DNA of 64,000 nucleotides from Cyanobacteriota bacterium. GTDB taxonomy: Bacteria > Cyanobacteriota > Cyanobacteriia > CACIAM-69d. Each line of letters begins with the position of its first letter. Position 1 is the stretch's first letter. The notes beneath the pieces were generated by a model. That model was not told the origin of the DNA and did no database searches. It saw only the letters and a list, made by a program, of their open reading frames with translations. This document shows, piece after piece, positions 31,178 through 41,370 of this stretch. The translations under genes were made by a program, and so were the position numbers. The DNA is taken from assembly GCA_022402445.1 (NCBI GenBank), contig JAKRSF010000004.1:257876-321875 (forward strand). The letters run 5' to 3'.

Positions 31178-31600
31178 TTACGAATCCGTATCAGGTGGGC
31201 GCACGATAAACTTCGTCTTCAGGGGCATCTTGAAGGCCGCCAACCGCATCGCCTCGCGGGCGGTCGCCTCCGGCACACCCTTGATTTCGTACAGAATGCG
31301 ACCGGGCTTAATCACCGCCACCCAAAACTCCGGAGACCCCTTACCGGAACCCATTCGGGTTTCCGCCGGGCGCATCGTCACCGGCTTATCGGGGAAAATG
31401 CGGATCCAGATCTTCCCACCCCGGCGGATGTAGCGCGTCATGGCCCGGCGGCCCGCCTCGATCTGTCGGGAGGTAATCCAGCCACACTCCAGCGCCTGCA
31501 GGGCATAATCGCCAAAGTTGAGGGAATTACCACGGGTCGCCATGCCACTCATGCGACCGCGCTGTTGCTTGCGGAACTTAGTTCGTCTTGGACTCAGCAT
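31178..31600 (-). CDS. rplP: 50S ribosomal protein L16
   Basis: 140 residues: [20 protein letters not shown], then [40 protein letters not shown] and a conserved C-terminus. L16 orients tRNA at the A site. It follows rpsC by 6 bases. Confidence 0.98.
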   Translation of the reverse strand: MLSPRRTKFRKQQRGRMSGMATRGNSLNFGDYALQALECGWITSRQIEAGRRAMTRYIRRGGKIWIRIFPDKPVTMRPAETRMGSGKGSPEFWVAVIKPGRILYEIKGVPEATAREAMRLAAFKMPLKTKFIVRPPDTDS

Positions 31601-31606
31601 GGCGTC

Positions 31607-32347
31607 TTATCCTTCATTCGAGCGGTCTTCAAACTGTTGGCGACGGCGCGGCTGGCGACGACGCGGCTGGCTCGCAGGGGCCACGGTGGTCTCTTCCTGA
31701 CCCGGAATGATCTCCCCTTTGAAGACCCAAACCTTGATGCCCAGGATCCCGTAGATGGTGCTAGCGGTGCGGTAGGCGTAGTCAATGTCCGCCCGCAGGG
31801 TATGCAGGGGCACACGCCCTTCCCGGGTCCATTCGCTCCGGGCGATTTCCGCCCCGTTCAAACGGCCACTCACCTGCACCTTGATGCCCTCAGCCCCGGC
31901 CCGTTGAGCCCGCTGGATGGCGTTGCGCACCACCCGACGGAACGAAACCCGCCGTTCGAGCTGCTGGGCAATGTAGTCCGCCACCAGGCCCGCATCCGCA
32001 TCCACCCGAGGCACTTCCACCACGTTGATACGGATCTGGCGATCGCGGCTACCCAGGCGCGTTTGCAAACCCGAGCGCAGACTCTCGATCCCGCTACCGC
32101 CGCGACCCACCACAACCCCAGGACGAGCCGTGTGGATCTCCAGATCAATCTGATCCGCCTTCCGCTCAATGCGAACCCGAGAAATGCCCGCATTGCTATT
32201 GCGATTCAGCGTCCCATCCACATAGGCCCGAATCGCATGATCCTCCTGGAGCAACTCCGAATAGCGCGGCCCCGTGGCAAACCAGCGGGAGCGGTGCTCC
32301 TGGGTAATTCCCAGGCGGAAACCAACCGGATTAATTTTGTGTCCCAT
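31607..32347 (-). CDS. rpsC: 30S ribosomal protein S3
   Basis: 246 residues beginning [20 protein letters not shown], with KH-domain [19 protein letters not shown] and [17 protein letters not shown] near the C-terminus. A basic Arg/Gln-rich tail of about 30 residues extends past the core. S3 lines the mRNA entry tunnel. Confidence 0.98.
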   Translation of the reverse strand: MGHKINPVGFRLGITQEHRSRWFATGPRYSELLQEDHAIRAYVDGTLNRNSNAGISRVRIERKADQIDLEIHTARPGVVVGRGGSGIESLRSGLQTRLGSRDRQIRINVVEVPRVDADAGLVADYIAQQLERRVSFRRVVRNAIQRAQRAGAEGIKVQVSGRLNGAEIARSEWTREGRVPLHTLRADIDYAYRTASTIYGILGIKVWVFKGEIIPGQEETTVAPASQPRRRQPRRRQQFEDRSNEG

Positions 32348-32403
32348 AACTTAGCCGCTAATCGCTTCCTTCAGGTATGCGTAACTCTCGTCGTCCTCTG
32401 CCC

Positions 32404-32763
32404 CTAATCCTCAGCCTCCGCCGGAGCCACCGCCACCGTAATGTGGCACGTCGGCTTACGGATCTGATAGGCCCGACCCTGGGCCCGGGGACGGAAGCGG
32501 CGCAGCACCGGCCCTTGGTCCGCAAACGCAGTACTAACCGTCAGGTCACGCGGATCCAGCCCCGCATTATGCTCCGCATTCGCCACCGCAGAACGCAGCA
32601 CCTTCAGCACCGGTTCGCAGGCCCGATAGGGCATAAACTCCAGAACAATCAGCGCTTCCGCATAGCTGCGGCCACGGATTTGATCCAAAACCCGTCGCAC
32701 CTTCCGGGGGGACATGCGCACGTAGCGCGCCGTCGCCTTTACTTCAACAGTGTCGATTGCCAT
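32404..32763 (-). CDS. rplV: 50S ribosomal protein L22
   Basis: 119 residues with [20 protein letters not shown] and a tunnel loop ending [19 protein letters not shown]. Its beta-hairpin lines the exit tunnel and is a macrolide-resistance site in other bacteria. Confidence 0.98.
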   Translation of the reverse strand: MAIDTVEVKATARYVRMSPRKVRRVLDQIRGRSYAEALIVLEFMPYRACEPVLKVLRSAVANAEHNAGLDPRDLTVSTAFADQGPVLRRFRPRAQGRAYQIRKPTCHITVAVAPAEAED

Positions 32764-32784
32764 CGAACCGATCTCCTCCTATCG

Positions 32785-33060
32785 CTATTTGCGTCCCTTC
32801 TTGTCCTTCACGTGGCCCCGGAAGGTCCGCGTCGGCGCAAATTCACCCAGCTTGTGTCCAACCATTTGCTCAGACACGTACACGGGCACATGTTGACGCC
32901 CATTGTGAACAGCGATGGTATGGCCGACCATCTGCGGCAGAATCGTCGAAGCCCGAGACCAGGTTTTGATGACCTGTTTATCGCCCTTGGCGTTGAGGGT
33001 TTCGATTTTTTTGAGTAGTTTATCGGCCACAAAGGGGCCTTTCTTTAGGGAACGAGCCAT
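32785..33060 (-). CDS. rpsS: 30S ribosomal protein S19
   Basis: 91 residues: [20 protein letters not shown], then [20 protein letters not shown] and [15 protein letters not shown]. It is a head protein that pairs with S13. Confidence 0.98.
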   Translation of the reverse strand: MARSLKKGPFVADKLLKKIETLNAKGDKQVIKTWSRASTILPQMVGHTIAVHNGRQHVPVYVSEQMVGHKLGEFAPTRTFRGHVKDKKGRK

Positions 33061-33132
33061 AAGCCTGGGGGGTTAAGCCAACAACAGTGGATCTTGCAAA
33101 ATTGGGCTTGCAAACGGACCAGCAAGGGAACC

Positions 33133-33996
33133 TTAGGCGTTCCGTCCGCCCCGTCCGCGTTTCGAGGACTTCCGGCGACGGCGCACAATGTACTTGTTGC
33201 TCGTCTTGTTCTTCTTGCGGGTCTTGTAACCCAAGGTCGGCTTACCCCAAGGGGTCACCGGGCCGGAACGGCCGATGGGCGCGCGACCCTCACCACCACC
33301 GTGGGGGTGATCCACCGGGTTCATGACGCTACCGCGAACCTTCGGACGGCGGCCCAACCAGCGGCGACGACCGGCTTTACCCAAGCTGAGGTTCCGGTGT
33401 TCGGCATTGCCGACGCTGCCGATGGTGGCCAGACATTCCTTGCGGACCATGCGCACCTCGGAGGAGGGCAGTTTCAGGGTCACGTAGTCCCCTTCCTTGG
33501 CGACCACCTGGGCGGAAGCACCGGCGGCCCGCACAATCTGGCCACCGCGACCGGCGACGAGTTCCACGTTGTGGACGGCGGTACCGAGGGGCACGTTCGC
33601 CAGGGGCATGGTGTTGCCGGTTTCGATGGGGGAGCCCACGCCGGATTGCACCTTGTCGCCCACCTTCAGGCCAGCGGGCCAGAGGATGTAGCGTTTTTCG
33701 CCGTCCTCGTAGTGCAGGAGGGCGAGGCGGGCGTTGCGGTTGGGGTCGTACTCGATCGCGGCGACCTTAGCCACCACCCCGAGTTTGTCGCGCCGGAAAT
33801 CGACTTTCCGATACAGCTTTTTGTGGCCCCCACCGCGACGGCGGCTGGTGATGACGCCTCGGTTGTTGCGGCCCTTGGCGCGGTGCTTGTGGTAAGTCAG
33901 GGACTTTTCAGGTTCGGTTTTCGTAATTTCTGCGAAATCCGAGACGCTGGCCTGACGAACGCTAGGCGTATAGGGTCGATAAGAACGAATACCCAT
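33133..33996 (-). CDS. rplB: 50S ribosomal protein L2
   Basis: 287 residues. It has [19 protein letters not shown] and [20 protein letters not shown], then [19 protein letters not shown] carrying the His implicated near the peptidyl-transferase centre, and a basic C-terminus. Full family length. Confidence 0.98.
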   Translation of the reverse strand: MGIRSYRPYTPSVRQASVSDFAEITKTEPEKSLTYHKHRAKGRNNRGVITSRRRGGGHKKLYRKVDFRRDKLGVVAKVAAIEYDPNRNARLALLHYEDGEKRYILWPAGLKVGDKVQSGVGSPIETGNTMPLANVPLGTAVHNVELVAGRGGQIVRAAGASAQVVAKEGDYVTLKLPSSEVRMVRKECLATIGSVGNAEHRNLSLGKAGRRRWLGRRPKVRGSVMNPVDHPHGGGEGRAPIGRSGPVTPWGKPTLGYKTRKKNKTSNKYIVRRRRKSSKRGRGGRNA

Positions 33997-34022
33997 GGTG
34001 TTGTAATCCTCCTTTTATGACC

Positions 34023-34340
34023 CTAAACTTCCGGGAACAGAACAATCGAGTCGCCTTCGGCCAGGGTCACGATCGCCCGTTTGCGCTGGGCACGGCGACC
34101 GGCAAATTTCCCGATGCGGCGGCTCTTTTGGGGCGGGTTGTGGGTATTAACCTTGACAACCTTGACGGAGAACAACTGCTCGATCGCGGCCTTGATGTCC
34201 GGCTTGGTGGCGCTGGGCACCACATCGAAGACATATTTATTGTCCTCAAGCTGGATCGTGGCCTTTTCCGTCACAATCGGACGGAGCACAATATCCGCTA
34301 GGGCGCGGGCATCAAGCCGCGTGGTGGTCTTAAGCGTCAC
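34023..34340 (-). CDS. rplW: 50S ribosomal protein L23
   Basis: 105 residues from a GTG at 34338-34340 ([20 protein letters not shown]). The start is chosen because AGGAGG lies 6 bases upstream, inside the end of rplD; the open frame further up (to 34415) is rplD in another frame. The overlap with rplD is 11 bases, so the genes are coupled. Motifs are [19 protein letters not shown] and [21 protein letters not shown]23 docks trigger factor and SRP at the exit. Confidence 0.95.
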   Translation of the reverse strand: MTLKTTTRLDARALADIVLRPIVTEKATIQLEDNKYVFDVVPSATKPDIKAAIEQLFSVKVVKVNTHNPPQKSRRIGKFAGRRAQRKRAIVTLAEGDSIVLFPEV

Positions 34341-34965
34341 CGTAAACCTCCTGAATCTTCGCAAGGGCCGTGGAGGTCGCAACAATTTTGTCGGCGACCA
34401 GAATATCGAACACATTGAGGTGCTCGGCGGTGATCAGCCGCAGCCGCTGCACATTCCGCGCGGAGCGGTACACGGTCTCATCCCGCTCGGACAGGATCAT
34501 CAGCACCTTGGCCTCGGGGTCGATGCCCCACCGCGCGATCGCGGCGATCAGGTCACGGGTCTTGGGGGCGCTGAAGCGATCCGCAAACTCTTCCACCACC
34601 ACCAGATCCTCAGCGCGGCTCTGGAAAGCGGTCCGCAGGGCCAAACGGCGCTCCTTGCGGTTCATCTTCTGGGAATAATCCCGGGGCTTCGGACCAAAGA
34701 TCACACCGCCACCCCGCCACAGGGGAGACCGGATCGAACCGGCCCGGGCGCGGCCCGTCCCCTTCTGCCGCCAAGGCTTGCGGCCACCGCCACGAACTTC
34801 GGCACGGGTTTTGGTGCTGGCGGTACCCTGGCGGGCATTGGCCAGTTGGCGCACTAGGGCCCGGTGAACAATATGCTCGGCGCTCTCTTCACGGGCAACG
34901 CGCAGGTCGAGCTCTGCGCTACCGGCTTCTTTGCCGTCCCAATCTTTAACAATGCAATTAACCAT
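34330..34965 (-). CDS. rplD: 50S ribosomal protein L4
   Basis: 211 residues from ATG 34965 ([20 protein letters not shown]); a GTG three codons earlier is less likely. The tunnel loop [19 protein letters not shown] is intact, followed by [19 protein letters not shown]. In E. coli L4 also attenuates its own S10 operon, relevant because this operon leader carries a terminator-like hairpin. Confidence 0.97.
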   Translation of the reverse strand: MVNCIVKDWDGKEAGSAELDLRVAREESAEHIVHRALVRQLANARQGTASTKTRAEVRGGGRKPWRQKGTGRARAGSIRSPLWRGGGVIFGPKPRDYSQKMNRKERRLALRTAFQSRAEDLVVVEEFADRFSAPKTRDLIAAIARWGIDPEAKVLMILSERDETVYRSARNVQRLRLITAEHLNVFDILVADKIVATSTALAKIQEVYGDA

Positions 34966-35025
34966 GTTTCCCACTCCACTACCGGCCGCCGTGCGGCTCG
35001 ATTCTCAAATCAGACCGAGCTGGTC

Positions 35026-35670
35026 CTAAGCCTTCGCGCGACCGACACGCTTCGCCGGCACAATATTCAGCAGCGTACCGGCCTTGCCGGGAACGGCCCC
35101 TTTGATCAGCAGCAGGTTACGCTCTGCATCCACCCGCACCACCGTCAGTTTGCGGACGGTGACCTGGGCGTCGCCCATGTGACCGGCCATGCGCTTACCG
35201 GGATAGACCCGACCGGGGGTGGTACCGGCACCGGTGGAACCGGGCAGGCGGTGGTTCTTAGAACCGTGGCCCATGGGACCCCGGCGGAAGTTGTGACGCT
35301 TTTGATAACCGGCGAAACCGCGACCAATGCTGGTGCCGGCCACGTCCACGAACTGACCATCTTCAAAGATGGATGCGCCGATGGACTGCCCCAGGGTCAG
35401 GTCGCCCACTTCGGCTAAGCGATATTCTTTGAGGTGCCGCAGGGGCTCACTGCCGGACTTGGCCAGGTGACCCCGCTCCGGGCGGGATAGGTTCTTTTCT
35501 TTAACGTCGCCATAGCCAAGCTGGACGGCGCAATAACCATCCGTTTCGTTGGTCTTAATTTGGGTGACTTTGCACGGCCCGGCTTGGACGACGGTGACCG
35601 CGATGGAGCGCCCTGCGTCGTCAAAAATCTGGGTCATGCCCAACTTGGTTCCGAGGATGCCAAGAGACAT
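35026..35670 (-). CDS. rplC: 50S ribosomal protein L3
   Basis: 214 residues beginning [20 protein letters not shown], with [20 protein letters not shown] and [20 protein letters not shown]. It is the first gene of the cluster (rpsJ is not adjacent), preceded by AAGGAGAG. L3 is an early assembly protein near the peptidyl-transferase centre. Confidence 0.98.
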   Translation of the reverse strand: MSLGILGTKLGMTQIFDDAGRSIAVTVVQAGPCKVTQIKTNETDGYCAVQLGYGDVKEKNLSRPERGHLAKSGSEPLRHLKEYRLAEVGDLTLGQSIGASIFEDGQFVDVAGTSIGRGFAGYQKRHNFRRGPMGHGSKNHRLPGSTGAGTTPGRVYPGKRMAGHMGDAQVTVRKLTVVRVDAERNLLLIKGAVPGKAGTLLNIVPAKRVGRAKA

Positions 35671-35770
35671 GGAAATCTCTCCTTAGTTGAGTTTGCGATG
35701 GAGGAAGGGATTGCGCCCGTGTGCGGCAACGACCCGCATCGATCCCGACGGCTTGCCCGTTTCCGGCCAC

Positions 35771-35799
35771 AAAAAGCCTCCCAAATCGCTCTTTGGGAG
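35771..35799 (-). terminator. Terminator-like hairpin in the ribosomal-operon leader (possible attenuator)
   Basis: On the minus strand CTCCCAAA (35792-35799) pairs with TTTGGGAG (35778-35785) around a 6-base loop. GC and then five U (35771-35775) follow. It lies 100 bases before the rplC start and about 180 bases after the predicted transcription start. No second promoter is visible between it and rplC, so transcripts of the operon must read through it. It could alternatively end glyS transcripts. Confidence 0.7.
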
Positions 35800-35984
35800 A
35801 CGCGATCGCGTAGGCTACCGGATTGTGCTTTTTTTGGGGTTAGGGCAAGCCGATGGAAACCCGGTTAACTGCATCTCAGATACAGCTCGTGTGCGCCCAG
35901 ACTTAGATGGCAAGCCACCCAGTATCTGCTTGGATCAAGCCGAACTGCGGAGCCATTCGACCCGAATTTTGGCGACGGCTTTAT

Positions 35985-36013
35985 ATCATAGGTCACCGGT
36001 GAGCCCTTGTCTA
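35985..36013 (-). promoter_or_regulatory. Promoter of the rplC ribosomal operon
   Basis: Minus strand: -35 TAGACA (36008-36013), exactly 17 bases, -10 TATGAT (35985-35990). A start near 35978 would give a 5' leader of about 308 nt. It lies inside the 507-base glyS-rplC gap, which holds this promoter, the leader hairpin and nothing else I can recognise as a gene. Confidence 0.6.
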
Positions 36014-36177
36014 TAAATTTTTCGGGCCGGAGGGGGCGATCGCGGGGCCGATGGGCGCGGGGGGCGTGGTGGTCTAGGTTACAGCTTTTTAATCTTTTTC
36101 GGATTTTGGGGCTGCTTGTCAGAAGTTGATGACTTTTTGGGAGGTGGGGGCGATCGCGAGGTTGACTTCAAGGGACG

Positions 36178-38361
36178 CTATTCGCCTTTGACGATCGCGC
36201 TGAAGTCGGCCAGGATCCGGGCGTGGTTGCGCAACAGGCCCAGGAGGTTGAGGCGGTTGCGGCGGACGGCGGCCTCGTCGGCCATGACCAGGACGCTGTC
36301 GTCCCCATCGAAGAACCGGGCGACGGTGGGGGCGATTTGGCTGAGGCCGTCCACGAGGGTTTGGTAGTTGCGATCGCGGCGGGCGGTTTCCGCGATCGGT
36401 TCGAGGGCCACCAGGGCGTCGTAGAGGGCCTGTTCGCTGGCCTGCTCGAAATGGCTGGGATCCACGCAGGGGGCCACCGCCAGGGTTTGGGTATCCAGAT
36501 CCCCCTTGGTGGCGAGTTTGGCGGCGCGGTTGATGGTGGCGTAGAGGGGGGTCAATGCGCCACTGCTCCGCAGGTTTTGGAGGAAACGGGCGCGGGTGAG
36601 GGCATCGAGGGGGTCGCGCAGGGCGGCGCGGGCATAGGCGGCGTCCCCATCCCCCATGACGGCGTTGGCGAGGTCGTAGTCGATGCCTTGCTCGTCCTCA
36701 AGCAGGGTGCGGATCCGCTGGGTAAGAAAATCCGCCAGTTGCGGCCCCATGGCCTTTTCGCCCCAGAGGTCGGCGTTGTCGGGTTCGATCAGGGCTTCGA
36801 GGTCGAGGGCCAATTCCCCATCCCACAAGATATTGAGGATGGCGTTGGCGGCGCGGCGCAGGGCGAAGGGGTCGGAGGAGCCGGTGGGGACGGTGCCGAG
36901 GCTAAAGATGCCGGTGAGGGTGTCGAGGCGATCGGCGAGGCCGACGATGCGACCGGCGAAGGTTTGGGGCAATACGTCCCCGGCCCCTTTGGGTAGGTAG
37001 TGTTCTGCGATCGCGATCGCGACGGCCTCCGGTTCACCGCAGGCGCGGGCGTACTTTTCCCCCATGGAGCCCTGGAGTTCGGGGAACTCGAAGACCATTT
37101 GGGTGACCAGATCCGCTTTGCACAGCAGAGCGGCCCGGTGGGAGATTGCGCGATCGGCTTCGGGGGCATTGAGGGCAGCGCAGAGGCGATCGGCAAAACT
37201 GACGATGCGATCGACCTTTTGGCGCATGGAGCCCAGCTCGTCCTGGAAGGTCACCGTTTCCAGTTTGGGCAGGTAGGCTTCGAGGGGCTGTTTGAGGTCG
37301 CTGCGGTAGAAAAATTGCCCGTCACTCAGGCGCGCCCGCACCACGCGGCCATTTCCTTCAGCGATGACGGCGGCCTGGTCTGGATCCCCGTTGGAAATGG
37401 CGATGAAGTTGGGCAGAAGGGCTCCGCCGCTGGCATCCCCATCGGTGCTGGGAGCATACACGGGGAAATAGCGCTGGTGGGTCACCATGACCGTGGTGCT
37501 GACCTCCGGGGGGAGTTCCAAAAATTCGCGATCAAATTGGCCCACCACCACGGATGGGAATTCGGTCAGGTCGCGCACTTCTGCTAATAAATCCGCCGGG
37601 AGGGGGGCGCTGCCGCCGAGTTTCAGGGCCGTTTCGCGCACCTGCTGTTCGATGAGCTGCTGCCGCTCCGCCGGATCCACGATGACCCCGGCATTACGCA
37701 GGGTTTCGCGATAGGCCGTGGCAGTTTCCAGTTCAAAGGACGCCGGATGGAGCACCCGATGGCCCCTAGAGATGCGATCGGCCTGGAGGATTTCGGCGGG
37801 GCGATCGCCCCGTTCGGGCCGGATGGTGAGGGTCACGGGGAGGATGCCATCGTCCAAAAGGGCCACCAGCCAGCGGATCGGGCGCGGGAAGCGCAATTCC
37901 CCATCGCTCCAGCGCATGAACCTTTTTCCCTCAAGGGCGCTCACCCATTGGGGGGCCAACTCCGTCAGCAGGTCCGCCGTGGGACGGCCCGCCACGGTGC
38001 GCTGCAAAAAGACAAACTCCCCCTTGTCCGTGGGGCGAATTTTCAGATCCGTCACCGTGGCCCCGTAGCGCTTCGCGAACCCTTCGGCGGCGGGGGTGGG
38101 TTTGCCGTCGGTGGTGCCCCCGGCGAAGGCGGCCTTGGCGGGCGGTCCCTTGAGTTCTTCGTCGAGGTCCGGCTGGCGATCGGGCAGCCCATCGATGAGG
38201 ACCGCGAGGCGGCGCGGCGTCCCAAAGACCTGCACCGTCCCGTGGGGGAGATTGGCCTCCGTCAGACTGGCGGGGATTTTGGCTTGCCATTGGCGGCAGG
38301 CTTGGGCCACGAAACTGGCGGGGAGTTCTTCGGTGCCGACTTCAAACAGGAATGCGGGCAT
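36178..38361 (-). CDS. glyS: Glycyl-tRNA synthetase beta subunit
   Basis: The 727-residue protein begins MPAFLFEVGTEELPASFVAQ, the invariant GlyS N-terminus. It has IRWLVALLDDGILPVTLTIR, VSTTVMVTHQRYFPVYAP and FADRLCAALNAPEADRAI, and an HD-like C-terminal part ending in an anticodon-binding-type helical domain. It forms the alpha2beta2 enzyme with GlyQ, which is not in the window. It precedes the ribosomal operon on the same strand. Confidence 0.97.
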   Translation of the reverse strand: MPAFLFEVGTEELPASFVAQACRQWQAKIPASLTEANLPHGTVQVFGTPRRLAVLIDGLPDRQPDLDEELKGPPAKAAFAGGTTDGKPTPAAEGFAKRYGATVTDLKIRPTDKGEFVFLQRTVAGRPTADLLTELAPQWVSALEGKRFMRWSDGELRFPRPIRWLVALLDDGILPVTLTIRPERGDRPAEILQADRISRGHRVLHPASFELETATAYRETLRNAGVIVDPAERQQLIEQQVRETALKLGGSAPLPADLLAEVRDLTEFPSVVVGQFDREFLELPPEVSTTVMVTHQRYFPVYAPSTDGDASGGALLPNFIAISNGDPDQAAVIAEGNGRVVRARLSDGQFFYRSDLKQPLEAYLPKLETVTFQDELGSMRQKVDRIVSFADRLCAALNAPEADRAISHRAALLCKADLVTQMVFEFPELQGSMGEKYARACGEPEAVAIAIAEHYLPKGAGDVLPQTFAGRIVGLADRLDTLTGIFSLGTVPTGSSDPFALRRAANAILNILWDGELALDLEALIEPDNADLWGEKAMGPQLADFLTQRIRTLLEDEQGIDYDLANAVMGDGDAAYARAALRDPLDALTRARFLQNLRSSGALTPLYATINRAAKLATKGDLDTQTLAVAPCVDPSHFEQASEQALYDALVALEPIAETARRDRNYQTLVDGLSQIAPTVARFFDGDDSVLVMADEAAVRRNRLNLLGLLRNHARILADFSAIVKGE

Positions 38362-38514
38362 GGGTGGGCGATCGCGGAGGAACAGCTAGATAAAAAACGG
38401 TGAACTGAAACGGTCGATGGCGGCGGCGCAACGGTTGCCTCTCCCCATCAAACCCCAACAGTTTATATCGACCGGGCGATCGCCCGAAGTCCGCAACGGC
38501 CCCAGGAACGTCCT

Positions 38515-39165
38515 TCAACCGACGGCGGCCCAAATCCCCATCAGGGCGATCGCGATCGCCAGGGCCAGCCAGAGTCCTCGGCCATCGAAGGTCACCGCAT
38601 CGGCGGGCGGCGGCGGCGGATTGAGCCAAGGGTTTTCCGGCGGCTTCGGCTTCGGCGGCGGGATCTTGCTGGCGGCAAAGCGATCGCCCGACCCATCCTC
38701 CAGCTTCGACAGGTCCGGAATCGCCGTGAGCCACTCCGGGCGGCGGGCCAACTGGGGCGCTTCCAGGATCACCAGCAGCCGCTTAGCCTGCTTGCGCGTA
38801 TCGAGTTGCGGATGCTTGCACAGGGCGCGGCATTGCTCCAGGGCCACCTCGCGATCGCCCAGGGCCTCGCGGGTCATCACCGTCCACACCTGAATCTCTC
38901 CCCCCAGGGGCGAATTGGGCATCACCCCCCGGCGGGCCTGGTCAAACTGGGCGATCGCATCCCGGTAGCGCCCCCGCTCGAAGGCATCCCGGCCCCGGAG
39001 ATAGGCTTCGCGCGAGCGGCCCTGCACCTCGGCCTCCAGTTCCCCCACCGGAATCGCCGCGATCGCCCGATCCACGGCCCGATCCGCCGCCCGATCCACC
39101 CCCGGCGTCCGGGAAGCCTCCGCCTCGCTAGGGTCTAAATTGCTGCTTAAATTCTCTGAATCCAC
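38515..39165 (-). CDS. TPR-like protein with C-terminal membrane anchor, unknown function
   Basis: A 216-residue protein. A central helical segment AYLRGRDAFERGRYRDAIAQ followed by EIQVWTVMTREALGDREVAL resembles one to two TPRs. Then comes a Pro/Lys-rich linker (PPPKPKPPENPWLNPPPPP) and a single C-terminal hydrophobic helix WLALAIAIALMGIWAAVG. This is a tail-anchored layout. I know similar TPR proteins in cyanobacteria but no function. Confidence 0.75.
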   Translation of the reverse strand: MDSENLSSNLDPSEAEASRTPGVDRAADRAVDRAIAAIPVGELEAEVQGRSREAYLRGRDAFERGRYRDAIAQFDQARRGVMPNSPLGGEIQVWTVMTREALGDREVALEQCRALCKHPQLDTRKQAKRLLVILEAPQLARRPEWLTAIPDLSKLEDGSGDRFAASKIPPPKPKPPENPWLNPPPPPADAVTFDGRGLWLALAIAIALMGIWAAVG

Positions 39166-39244
39166 GCTGACAGGGATTAGCTTTCCGTTGGGTTAATCTT
39201 AACGAGGAAACCTTGCAAGGGGATCGCGAACGCCCTCCCATCCT

Positions 39245-39781
39245 ATGAAATTGTCCCCCACGGTCCTTGGCGCGCTCTTGGGTCTCAGCGCGATCGCGAT
39301 CAGTAGCCTAGGGCCAATGATCCCCGAGGCCGCCGCCCAGGGCCAATCGTTCAACAACAACACCCCCGGCGCGGTGCCGGAGCCCGCCTGCCGCCGCCCG
39401 GTGCCCCTGATGCCCGTCGGTGGCAGCGAGCCGGAGGTGGTCAAGCGGGTTTCGCCCCCCGGTTTCATCCTCACCCGCAGCAATTGGAATACGGACTTCA
39501 TTGTGACCAATGACTTCCTCTTCAATAGCTTTCTGGTGCGAATTTTCTTCAGAGATGGCGGCAACTACAGCGTGGAAGCCAATCTGAAATATGCGGACGG
39601 TACCGCTGATCGCATCTACGACAGCCGTGTTTCCGTCCAAGCTAATGAGTTTTTCCGCACCTATGGCTTCCCCCGCCGCCAGCCGGGACGCACCCTCCAG
39701 CCCTACCAGGTCCATGTGAAGGTGGGCAATACGGGCACGATTGGCAATATCTATGTGCTGTCGGTCTATGGCTGTAGTTGA
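39245..39781 (+). CDS. Secreted protein of unknown function
   Basis: 178 residues with a clear signal peptide (VLGALLGLSAIAISSLGPM then EAAAQGQ). The mature part has FILTRSNWNTDFIVTNDFLF, VRIFFRDGGNYSVEANLKYA and DGTADRIYDSRVSVQANEFF, suggesting a beta-rich domain, and ends with a lone Cys. The neighbour at 39881-40306 (opposite strand, convergent) is also a secreted beta-type protein with a YADG motif, so they may be distantly related. Confidence 0.75.
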   Translation: MKLSPTVLGALLGLSAIAISSLGPMIPEAAAQGQSFNNNTPGAVPEPACRRPVPLMPVGGSEPEVVKRVSPPGFILTRSNWNTDFIVTNDFLFNSFLVRIFFRDGGNYSVEANLKYADGTADRIYDSRVSVQANEFFRTYGFPRRQPGRTLQPYQVHVKVGNTGTIGNIYVLSVYGCS

Positions 39782-39880
39782 GGGCCGCCGTTAGTTAAAA
39801 GTTAAAAGCCACCGTTGACGACGATCGCCCCGATGAAGGGCTGTGGGGGGCGATCGCGGCCTCCAGCGGCCCAGGGTTCC

Positions 39881-40306
39881 CTAGCGGCCGAAGGGGCTGA
39901 AGGGATTCGCTGACGGGGCTCGTCCAAACTGGATATGGCCCGTTTGGCAGAGGTTGTAGGGATCTTCCAGGAGGGCTTCGCTGCCGTCGGCGTAGACCGC
40001 CTTGATGCGGAAGTCGCACTGGGCCTGCCGCAGTTCTAGGTAATTAAATTCCATGTCGATGAAGCTGCCGCTCCTGAGGATGCGCTGCCCCAGCAGTTCC
40101 CGCCAGGTGTTGACGTAGTAGGGCGTGATGTAGAGGGCGTAGATGCTGCGGCGGGGGTCGTTGTTGCGGAAGCGGATCAGGGTGCGGCGGTTTTCGTCCT
40201 GGGGATTTTGCCACTGGGCTTGGGCGGGGGTGGCTCCCAAGAGGTTGATGCTGAGGGCTGCGCTGACCGCGATCGCGCCCCCCAGCAGACTAGGGCGATT
40301 CAGCAT
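39881..40306 (-). CDS. Secreted protein of unknown function
   Basis: 141 residues with a signal peptide (LGGAIAVSAALSINLLG then ATPAQAQW). The mature part has RTLIRFRNNDPRRSIYALYI, YNLCQTGHIQFG, a CDFRIKAVYADGSEA segment and two Cys that could pair. It resembles short cyanobacterial periplasmic proteins with no known function. Confidence 0.75.
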   Translation of the reverse strand: MLNRPSLLGGAIAVSAALSINLLGATPAQAQWQNPQDENRRTLIRFRNNDPRRSIYALYITPYYVNTWRELLGQRILRSGSFIDMEFNYLELRQAQCDFRIKAVYADGSEALLEDPYNLCQTGHIQFGRAPSANPFSPFGR

Positions 40307-40402
40307 AGGTGGGTGTTCCCTCCGGCAATGGCCCCGTGATGGGGGAGGTTGAATGGGTGTGGTGAATAGGCAATAGCTTAACCCTAGGCTTGGCGATCGC
40401 GG

Positions 40403-41251
40403 TTATTCCGGCGGTGGGGCGGGGTGGATGATCGGGCTGTGGGGGGGGCGGGGTTGGAGGGTGTGGTGGGCCTTGAGCCCTAGGGCAATTTCCTGGTGGA
40501 GGTGTTGGTGGTAGTCCCTGGCGCGATCGCGGAGGGTGCGGGCGTGCCAGCCGATGGTGCCGGCGTTGAGGGTGGGGCCGTCGGGGTGGGGCTGCTGATC
40601 CCAGTCGTCGCCGAGGGCGGTGCGATTTTCCCGCAGGATCCGTTCGGCCTGGAGGGCTTGGATGATGTCCTGGCGCAGGGTCTGTAGGGTGGCGATCGCG
40701 TCGGTGCCCGGTGCGAGGGTCTGGAGATCGGGGGTATCGGAAAAGTCTGGGGTGGTGACGGCCTCAAGCTGGGTTTGGACGGCCACGGCGCGCACCAGTT
40801 GGTTGTAGCGCACGGCATCGCGCACGAGGGGCAGGAGCGATCGCTGGCTGAGGCGTTTTTGGTGCTCGTCCCGCTCCCCCGCGATCGCAATGGGCAGGCC
40901 CGTCACCGCCGCGATCGCTAGGGTCCATTGCATAAATAAACCCCAATTCAGGACCGCTTGCCCCGTCACTAGGGCATAGAGCCAGCAGCCCACCACGGCA
41001 AAGGGGGCCACAAACAGGACCAATCCCACGGTCCAGATGGTGACCATTAACCCCAACTGCCCCAAGCGCCCCAGGCGATCGCGCAGGCCCCGTCCCCACT
41101 GGCCCCGACGGCTGGGGGATCGATGCTCATCCCGGCGGGCTTCCCCCAGGAGCGTGTCCCAATCGAGGCCCGTGAGCGTCTGAAACTGCCCTGGGGAGAT
41201 GGTGAGGGCGTCGAAGGGCGGGGGCAGGGGTGGAACATCGGGGGCGGCCAT
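40403..41251 (-). CDS. Membrane protein of unknown function
   Basis: 282 residues. After a hydrophilic N-terminus with GQFQTLTGLDWDTLLGEARR there are two to three hydrophobic helices (LGLMVTIWTVGLVLFVAPFA; WLYALVTGQAVL; WTLAIAAVTGLPIAIAG). A cytosolic helical C-terminal half of about 140 residues follows, ending in a Pro/His-rich tail. The long C-terminal helix (LQTLRQDIIQALQAERILR) may form a coiled coil. No named family recognised. Confidence 0.72.
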   Translation of the reverse strand: MAAPDVPPLPPPFDALTISPGQFQTLTGLDWDTLLGEARRDEHRSPSRRGQWGRGLRDRLGRLGQLGLMVTIWTVGLVLFVAPFAVVGCWLYALVTGQAVLNWGLFMQWTLAIAAVTGLPIAIAGERDEHQKRLSQRSLLPLVRDAVRYNQLVRAVAVQTQLEAVTTPDFSDTPDLQTLAPGTDAIATLQTLRQDIIQALQAERILRENRTALGDDWDQQPHPDGPTLNAGTIGWHARTLRDRARDYHQHLHQEIALGLKAHHTLQPRPPHSPIIHPAPPPE

Positions 41252-41370
41252 GGAAGATCACCAGGTGCAGCTACCTCTATGCTAGGGCCGCGATCGCGGG
41301 GGCTACCACCGGCCAAGCCACTTTCCTAAGCGGTTTCAGCGCCTGCCCCCCTCCCCTCCCTTCCCTAAGA

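Noticed and set aside
35671-36177. tRNA or small RNA gene in the 507-base gap
   Set aside because: No T-loop consensus or cloverleaf was seen; the gap is explained by promoter and leader.
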